Shown in pieces: positions 55,543 to 64,000 of a stretch of 64,000 nt of DNA. The stretch comes from Embiotoca jacksoni. Taxonomy: Eukaryota > Chordata > Actinopteri > Embiotocidae. Made by a program: the position numbers and the translations under genes. The notes under the pieces were generated by a model. It was not told the origin of the DNA. It saw only the letters and a program-made list of their open reading frames with translations, and did no database searches. The DNA lies in NCBI GenBank assembly GCA_022577435.1, contig JAKOON010000006.1, positions 14,082,501 to 14,146,500 on the forward strand, read 5' to 3'. Numbering within the stretch: the stretch's first letter is position 1; each line of letters opens with the position of its first letter.

Positions 55543-57406
55543 ACACTTTAAATACCAGCTCAGCTTGTAATCACTGGAGTTTGAACTTAGAAGACTTCTT
55601 ATGCCAAGAGGTCAAGAAGCCAGAACACTCATTCGCTCCTTTCTTTCTTCCCTGCTGCCCTCTGTCAGTCATTTCTCTCTCTGATGCAGTAGCTGCTTAT
55701 GTACAGTGACACCAGCGCTGACATCCCGAGGAAATCTCTCTCAGTGTTTTCAACAAGAGTACATGTGTAAGGCAAATTTTCAATGCAGAACAAGCCTGAC
55801 TACTTCCTGCGCTCAAGCAACACAAAAGTGAGTCATTTGCCAAATGGAAATATTCAGGGAGAACTGAGCTCTTTTTGTGAACAGTTCTCAAGGGGATTCA
55901 TTAAATTTAAGACTTACATGCCGGCGGGAATATGAAGACAATGCCGGTAAATATATCCATGTTTTGCTGCAACAACTGCTTACCTCAAGACATTTTGTGT
56001 ACATCTGGTACAGGCTGCGTGAAAATGCCCTCCAAATTATACACCTTTATTGGACTTCACATTTCCCAAATATGACCACCCAGAGAATACAGCCCATACC
56101 ACCCACACACTATTGGGTGGATTTATCACTCAGCTGATGCCGGTGTGCTGGATGAATGAAAGCGGCTTATAGCATTGGTCTTGTTACCTTGTTTGATGTG
56201 GAGGCGAAACATTAGAAACTCCTATATAGATAGGTATTAGCCATGTAAAAAGGGGAGAAAGGTGTTTCTTGCCGGCAACAATTGCAGTGAGCTGCCAAGA
56301 AATCTGCTGGTGCAATATTGTAAAAAAATAAAGAGCTGAAGCGGAAATGTTTGTGTGTGGTACAGACAGGTCTAAAATAGGCTTCCAGTTAGTCAGCAGC
56401 GTCATAGGATTACAGATGGAGGTAACCATAGTCAGCCAGAGAACACAGATAGTCCTAAAACCAGGTGTTATTTCACTTCTTTCTTATGTCTTTTGATTAC
56501 TTTTTGATTGTTAGTGAGGTAAAACACACTTAGCCTTTTTAAACCATTCTTCCTAACCTAGTAAAGGCCTTTCATACAACCTTTCACCTCCAAGAGCATC
56601 TAAACTCATTTTTACAGATGAAAGTATTGAAAAATGGGCATCATAATTTCCGGTAGCTGTTTTATTTCCTAAAACATCAGTAGTATAACTGTGCTGTGTA
56701 TTGGCAAATAACAAATCACCGACAGGATAACTAGTTTAAAGGCCTTTCAGATACTAAAATACTGCACAGTATGTAATGATATGAGCTGTAAAACTAATTT
56801 CATAATGTTGGAAAGTTATCATAACTGCAATTATTTTACCTGTTGAAGAAACAATCACAGTTAAGCCTTTTCCCTAGAAGCTACCTGCACAGGTAACCCT
56901 GCTGCACCTAACGCGTGTCTGAATGCGTACATATTAGACTGCCGATCAGACAAAATAACCAATTTAATGACATCCCAATGGGCTCTTTTAAATTGTGATG
57001 AGCATTTTCCTAAAATTTTTTATTTCACTACTTCAACTAAAAATGGGCATATTAATCAGCCATTGAAATAGTTTGTTGCAGCCCAACAGTTAATGATGCA
57101 GGATGTTGATACACCACTAAGGCTACAGTCTCTCTGTGTCACCAGATACAGACTTTTATCCATCTTGTCATACACACACACACACACGGGGAACACACTT
57201 GACAGACCACTGATGTGGGCCTTCTTGTGTGGGATTAAAGAAACAAGACAGCAGGAAGGTGGAGAGACAGATTCTGGCCCCAGAATTTCTGGAGTATTTT
57301 CAAGAGTTTAATGTGCAAATGATAATGGTTCATCCAAACCGTGTGTGTGGTCAGGTGGTGACACACATGCAAGCATGTGCTCACACACATACTGTACTTT
57401 CACTCT

Positions 57407-57413
57407 CACACGC

Positions 57414-57462
<49 letters not shown>

Positions 57463-57490
57463 CACGCACACACACACACACACACACACG
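57407..57490. repeat. (CA)n microsatellite with CG interruptions
   Basis: CA units with scattered CGCA, about 84 bases. Confidence 0.94.
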
Positions 57491-57632
57491 ACTCTGTGAT
57501 TGGAAGCCTTTGGTCTTCATCAGGTCAATCAGTGGAACCATGAGACCTGGAGGCTGTGAGGCTGGATGTCCTTCTGTTTCCAGACTTCAGTGTGGCCTGT
57601 TCCAGTAACTCCTGAGCAAATACAGACCATCA

Positions 57633-57633
<1 letters not shown>

Positions 57634-57664
<31 letters not shown>

Positions 57665-57682
57665 AGTAGTAGTAGTAGTAGT
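57634..57682. repeat. Compound (TG)n-(TAG)n microsatellite
   Basis: About 15 TG units run directly into six TAG units. Confidence 0.92.
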
Positions 57683-57947
57683 ATGAGAGCTGGGAACAAG
57701 CTCTGTGTGGGGTACAAAAGGAAAATTAGGGGGTATGACCTCATTGTCATTTACTGTAACACCCATTACACATTATCCATCCAGGTAATTAGTACAGCCA
57801 TTAGCTCTGAGGCACCCGTAATGTTAAGGGTGTACTTGGACATCAGGTACAGGGTGTGTGGTACATGTGATCAGTAGCTGGGAATATGCTCAGTTTGTTC
57901 ATTAAAGACTTTGTTGTTGCTATCACATTGAGGGCCCACCTGTGACC

Positions 57948-57949
<2 letters not shown>

Positions 57950-58043
<94 letters not shown>

Positions 58044-58054
58044 GTGTGTGTGTG
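57950..58054. repeat. (TG)n microsatellite
   Basis: About 52 TG units with a single CG near 58,039. Confidence 0.95.
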
Positions 58055-58659
58055 TATCTTGTGCAGCTGCTTGCTTGATATACGCACACACACTTAAGAA
58101 AAGCCCACCACAGGCAGAGCCCACCACAGAAGGTGTACAGATGTGCCGCTGGCTACAAGCAGAGGTAGGTCTTGCATTCAGAAGTGATAGCTCTCATATG
58201 GCATATGGCAGTACTAGTCAAATCTGACATCATTCCCGTCCTGAAGTATACGACAAGAGAAGGAAGACGGATTGTAATGCTATTTAGTGTAAAAGAAATA
58301 TTCATGACCTTTTTATTTAAAAAAAAACCAAAAACATTTATGGTTATGTATGAACGCTGATAAGGAAAGTGTGTAATCATGCAGTTCCACTTCACTGGTG
58401 GTTTGTGACAGCTGGTGATTTATTTTGTTTGTGTTGAGGTTTTCTGAAAAATATATGTTCAGCCTGAATTCAGGACTCCATCAACAGGAAGACCACCAGC
58501 TCCTTCCTTTACATGAAAGCCAACACATTTCTGTCCTCCACACGCACATATGAAGAGCACATGCTGTATGTCTTCTATATAACTTTAAAAAAACATATTC
58601 ATGTTTGCATTTTACAGGACTGGCTTACAACGTCCTTTAATATGTGAATAGTTACATTG

Positions 58660-58760
58660 CAGATACATTAAAGGCTCTGTGAGGCTACATTTACACACAG
58701 AGGTGCTTTGAGCAAAATGATAACATGCTGATGTTACACAGGTGTAAAGTTGACCATTTG
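58660..58760. repeat. Repeat fragment related to 13.0-13.3 kb
   Basis: CACAGAGGTGCTTTGAGC followed by AACATGCTGATGTTACAC resembles the family with the GTTAGCATGCTAAC palindrome seen near 13.06 kb. Confidence 0.4.
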
Positions 58761-59499
58761 AATACTTTTTGTGTGTTAATATTCTAACATTAGCTAATTA
58801 GCTCTTAACACAGTTGAGTTTGATGTGAATATCATGGTAATATCAGTGCTGCAGATATTCAGTCTTAAAGCAAAGTGTTGGACAATTAATAAAAATGGAC
58901 CCGACAGTGAAAAGGTTAAAGTATCACTATGGAAACTACACTTCCTGTTAACAGGGACATGAATGTCTGTACTAAATGCCAAAATCAACCAATCACTGTT
59001 CAGATATTTCACAAAAAATCACAAAGGTCAACATAGACTACATAGTCTGGTATTACTAGACACAAACTCACTGTGTGTATATAGAGTGTGGGTCTGGCTG
59101 CACTCCAATGAGGACTGTTTCCAGTTGTTGCATCCTAATGGGCCAAGACCTCAGGTACATTTGAAAACTCTTGGAGCAGCCTTTAACCAATCGGCTTTGA
59201 CCAGCATATGTTGCACAAACTCAAACTTTACCACCATACACTACCTTAATGCCATCATATTTAGCTGCCCCCACTGGTTGCTGATTGGTCCACCCTTCAG
59301 AGTGGCTGAACAAACTTAATGCGAACAGAGTTTCCAGACTATAATCACCACGGAAACTGAAGTGGTGAGTAATAGTCAGGCGGAGCCAGGCTAAATGATA
59401 GAGGACAAGTCGGGACATCATCAGAATGTCTGGGAACCATGGATGCTTGTACAAAACGTGTGCCCATCCATCTTAAAGATGTGGTAATATTTTAAAGGG

Positions 59500-59690
59500 A
59501 ATGTGAAATTGTTGATTCACTGGTGAAGATGGATGAAGTCAGAGGACCATCATCTTCTGAGCAAAATAGATATATCTTCACCAAATTTCATCTCTCTGGT
59601 CTGGACCAGAGTGCAGAATGGACAGATGGACAGATGGACAGAGCCATGCTGCTGATGGGGCTAAAAATCTGTGATCCCGTTACTTTGGAC
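59500..59690. repeat. Repeat fragment with GGACAGAT tandem
   Basis: ATATCTTCACCAAATTTCAT is followed by three short GGACAGAT units and AGAGCCATGCTGCTGATGGG. I recall this block order as part of a common teleost repeat. The assignment is by memory. Confidence 0.45.
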
Positions 59691-61679
59691 AAATCGCAAC
59701 AAACAAAGTAAACAGTGTTCGTTGCAACTAGTCCTCTTGGTAGAAAGTAGGAAAAATGAAAATTGTTGTTTTTAGAAACCCTGTTTTTAAGTTGTGAGCA
59801 CCACAAACAAATTAATGGTGGTGGTTTGAAGCTCAAAGCCCTATGTCAAAAACAAGGCCAAATAAAACTATTTTTCCGTGCAGATTCTTACCACCACTGG
59901 AGGTAAGTGAGAAAAATATGTTTTTTATGTAATTATCGTTCTTTGTATCCCACAACAAACACCTCTGAGTGAATTCAAACCAAATGGTTTCAAACACGAT
60001 GAATGCAGAAAACAAAAAAATCTCTTCCTACAGCCAAAATTGGGATTGCCCCGTTTCTCAAGAAACCCACAAATGTATCAGATTAAAGCGATACCACACC
60101 AGGCCTGCCAATACCAACTAGCTTCGTCTGCCATTTAAAGCCTTCTAATCCATCATTAGCAGGAAGTTAGGCCTACCAGTGCCACAAGCTTTTCTGTGCG
60201 CTGGAGTTCAACCACGAAATCTGCTTTGACTTGCTGCCGCCAGGTTCGGCACACTGAAACCCTTGCGCACGCACAGACTGGGAATCGCCTCACTTCCTGA
60301 CAACAGCATGCCCCGCTCTCCACCTTGTAAAACTTGTTTATCTCATTTTAAGTTCCTTCAATAAAAAACATTTTTATAGAAAGTCTCCCTGCTTGTTTAT
60401 TCCCCCAAAACCTCCTTTTGATCTGGTCTCACAACAACTGAGGGCAACGGTGTCAGCCGTACTGTAAATCACAGGCCCAGTTTCCCTGGTTCCATGACAC
60501 ATGGCACAACCAGTAATGACCATGGGGAGGGTCGCGGTGGAAATGGGGGTGAAGTGGGAGCAGAGCAGGGGTGTCCAGCAATGCATCACCGATCTCCCGA
60601 GTGCTTTCATCTCCTCTGATAAGTGCCATACCTAATCAGGTTAAAGCAGCACATGCCACGGAGGGAGAGGAAATTCCGGCCAAAACGGTAACGTATCTGT
60701 TCCGCTCTCATGCGTCGCATTCCTCCAGCTAATTAAGAGTAAATATCTGACCCTGGAGAGAAAACGTCCACATTAGTCCAACTAGTCAGTCGGTGTGGTC
60801 CATCTGCACTCTCTCTTTCACTCCCCCCCCCCTTTTCCTCTCCCCTCTCACCCTAATTTGGCACACAGATGACAAAAAACATAGGGGAGTTCTCAGTAGG
60901 TTTCTTTCTTTCTTCTACGGCTCCCCTCCTTTTTCTTCTCCGGCATTAGGCCCCATCATTACTGACAGGCTATCAGTTGTTCTCATACCAGATTATCTAC
61001 TGCCAATGACCTCCAGGTCATGGCACCGTGCTCTCTGCCACTTTCTCTCTTTGCTTTGCCTTTGTCTCGCCACAGATACACTTCAGTGAGTTTTAAGGCT
61101 TTGCTGACTCCAAATCAAAGATGGTATTGATCATTGTGCCAAAGCGAAGTTTAACACTGTGGCAGGTTTTTTTTTCAAAATCAGCTTCTCAAAATTCAAC
61201 ATAATTCATTAAATAGAATTATGAAAAAAAAAAAAATACCATCTGACATTGAAAATGATGTGATTTGTTGGCAGAAGGACACAAGAGGGAGAGGCTGGCA
61301 ATTTTTTCTGAATCAGAATTAATAAACTATCCATCACAAGGTGAGAGAAATCTGTTTTTAATTTACACTGGAATATATAAATATATATATAAATAAAAGG
61401 AAGAAATAAGATAAATATCATAAATATGGGAAAATATATTCAAAATATACAGAAAGATGACAAGCAAAGATGTGGAAAAGAAGGATACCCTGGGTACCTC
61501 AGGTTCAGGTTCTATTCGAAAAAGAACTAGCTAAAACCATAGAACGGCCGTTCCCAACGAATGGGTCATGACACTGCTGGTTGCCACTTGGCTAAAACGC
61601 AATGTTGTCCGACCACGTCAGGAGGCAAGAGTGTTCTAATCACAGCCTTGAATAGGAGAACTTTAGTAGCGCTTAAAAT

Positions 61680-61832
61680 GGCACTTACTTTTAGCACTTT
61701 GTAGTTTGGCTTTCTTGAAGAAATTGTATTTTCTTGATTCTTGTTGTTCTGGGTTTTGTACCCTCATGGTTGAAATGCACTTATTGTAAGTCGCTTTGGA
61801 TAAAAGCGTCAGCTAAATGAAATGTAATGAAG
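61680..61832 (+). repeat. Teleost LINE/SINE 3' tail
   Basis: GTACCCTCATGGTTGAAATG is followed by TTGTAAGTCGCTTTGGATAA and AAGCGTCAGCTAAATG. This ending is very widespread in fish genomes as a retroelement 3' tail. I cannot say which family it belongs to. Confidence 0.6.
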
Positions 61833-64000
61833 CGGATGTGAATGTCGGTTGTCGGAAAGGTGTGACGGGAAGGGATTTCTAAAGCTATATCACCATCTAA
61901 AAAGTAATTCTGATGAAGTATATGAGCACTTTTAGTCTGTAGCGATGACCCAGATAAGTCAGTCAAAGAATGTGGGAGTCAGATTGTGAAACAAAGTCTG
62001 GCCTAAAACACATGATCAAATTCCCAAATCTTGTAACGTCAATCAGTACAGTTATAGGTTAAATGCTTGTTTAAGATGAAACATCAGGGCTTTGCAAGTT
62101 TCAGGTATTGCATGGAGCTACATCTTTGGTGTGTTTCAGTGGCTCAAACTCTTATTGAAACACTACGCATTGATTTTTAATTTGTAGACTATTTGCATCT
62201 TCATAAATACAATGTTCAAACAAAAAATTATTCATAATCGTGTTTGTTTGATAGACTAAAGTCATGGAAGTAATAATTCTCATTGAGTTTTCTTGGCGAA
62301 CTTTGGTGTTTGTGTGTCACAAACTGCCAATCACGACTGTAGGCTTTCAAGCTTTAGATGAAAAAAGGAAACAAGCGAGGATGAAATCCAATGAAGCGTG
62401 AAGTCCATTTGTATCTGAAAAACACCAGCTTTTTCCTGTCAGAACTCTTGTGCTTTGTTAATCTCATCGATTTGCAGGGAAAACATGTTGCAACATGCGT
62501 TCAGTCCTGGCGTCCATGTTCAAAGAAACAACAACTTATCCAAAAATGATTTTCATGTCATTGTCAGCTTCCTGTCATAATCAATTTCTGCAAAACTTTC
62601 CACGCCACACGCCTGACAGTTAAATCAAAACAGTCCTTGGTAATTTGGCTGCTTCCATTCACAGTCCATGTATTTACAACTGCGCAAACAGACTCAGCTC
62701 ATGTCTCATCAGCTGACGTACACAGCATGCCACACACATAGCAGCAGGAAGCAGCCCTGTGTAATACGCTTGAAGTTGTTTACTTTACATTGCTGGGAGA
62801 GGAAGGTGCACGAGAGGCACATCATGATCCTGACCCATGATCCTGACCTGTGTGCAAGTGGATGTCGAGCCGCAGTCCACATGTTCCAAGCTGGACTGTG
62901 GTCAAGAGCAACATTAAGAAGGGTTTGGCAGGAAACTTCTGCATTGTGAGCGGCTACATCGGGCTGACCGACAGAGAAGTGTGTGCAGCACCAAGGGTCT
63001 GTTGTCCACCGCAAAACCTGTCATACTGTCACCACCTCCTTTATGAAACACCATATTTGCATGTTATGAAGCGTAAAGTTAAGCTCTTCAACAGCGAACA
63101 AGATGTTAAAACAATCTGGAACATAAGATTCAAAAGTGTGTAGGAGCGACAGACGCCTCCAAGGCCAGCGACGGATCAGTGTATGTACCGAGGCTGTCAT
63201 GATCTTTGACTGCAGATGCAGTGCAAAGCACCAAAAAAGGCTGCATCAGCACAAGTGTGTCAAACAAGGCATTAGTCAACAAGGAGGGTAGGCCAGAGTG
63301 GTGATGATATTGCTGGGTTATGTAGCTGCAGCAGCATTATGAACACTAGAGTGTAGTAACCCACAAATAGTGCTCACACACACCACTTCAGATTATGAAG
63401 CATGTGAAGACCACATTTATGTGTAACAGCTAGCATTTACACCAGGGTGGCTCACAATGTTTTTTTTTCACTCATATTTACTCTGTAGAAGGTAATTAGT
63501 GAGATGATCAGAAACCATATTTATTCCCCTGTGGTCAACCGCAGCAGTCTTTCCGCTTTGAAGTGTTTGCTGGGCAAAAACAACATCTAAATGCTTCCAG
63601 ATATTAAGACAAGAACTATTCTCAGCTCCCTGCGACTTGTTCTTTCAAATGGGTGGAAATTATGGCTGACTGAAATAAAGTAATTCATATGTACACATGG
63701 GCTATATATGGACTACAATATGAACAGATACCATCTCTGTGGTGTTTTTCCTGTACTCTTCTAAATTACAAACTATTATGGCTATAACTGCTCATTATCT
63801 AAAACATTACTCAGTGTAGAAACATTTTAAATATTATAATAGAGTTGGGAAGAAATTATGTATGCCAAAATCTAATTAATTATACATTATGTGAATAGAA
63901 AAAGTTTTGGAGATATCTGCTGTGGCATATCTGCATTTAGTATCTATGATTAAGGAACTGGCATCTGTTTATTCAATGTAAAAATTGAAAGCGAATCAAT

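Noticed and set aside
57490..57540. Minus-strand CCTGATGAAGACC considered as a third hammerhead-like site
   Set aside because: No GAAAC box follows and the flanks do not pair.
62668..63143. Overlapping open frames of about 95-100 codons on both strands
   Set aside because: No recognisable domain or splice structure, and frames on both strands are equally open.

Overview
The window is vertebrate nuclear DNA, most likely from a ray-finned (teleost) fish. It has introns with GT/AG borders, a clear FREM2 homologue, many long CA/TG microsatellites and fragments of interspersed repeats that I recognise from teleost genomes. There are no bacterial operons, CRISPR arrays or phage genes. Coding sequence is under 15% of the window.

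Region 1 (1 to 24,450, minus strand) holds the 5' two thirds of frem2, which encodes a large basement-membrane protein. Exon 1 is about 5 kb (19,422-24,450) and carries the start codon, the signal peptide, the N-terminal domain and almost all of twelve CSPG repeats. Nine short exons follow to the left (18,074-18,163; 7,437-7,583; 6,315-6,545; 6,069-6,194; 5,418-5,669; 1,649-1,798; 1,348-1,557; 596-793; 334-498) and encode the end of repeat 12 and four Calx-beta domains. All nine introns are phase 1, and each Calx-beta domain is built from two exons. About 2,199 codons are present. The fifth Calx-beta domain, the C-terminal ectodomain, the transmembrane segment and the tail expected for FREM2 lie beyond the left edge. 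In vertebrates FREM2 works with FRAS1 and FREM1 in epidermal-dermal adhesion.

Region 2 (24.5-43.9 kb) is intergenic. I see no supportable gene there. It contains a decayed RTE-like LINE 3' end, a small piggyBac-like MITE with TTAA ends, several dispersed repeats, adjacent C30 and T27 homopolymers and a (TA)n tract.

Region 3 (43.9-51.75 kb, minus strand) holds a second gene that I assembled from eight exons joined in frame. It predicts a type I membrane protein of about 347 residues: signal peptide, Ser/Thr-rich mucin-like stalk with five perfect 8-residue repeats (each adding an N-glycosylation sequon), one transmembrane helix and an acidic, proline-rich tail. I could not assign it to a family. 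It is the most interesting unexplained item here.

Region 4 (51.75-64 kb) has no gene I can support. It is dominated by simple repeats (AGGAG, CA/TG, TGG and TAG tracts) between 53 and 58 kb and by a few interspersed-repeat fragments.

The two genes lie on the same strand about 19.5 kb apart. Nothing in the sequence shows that they act together.
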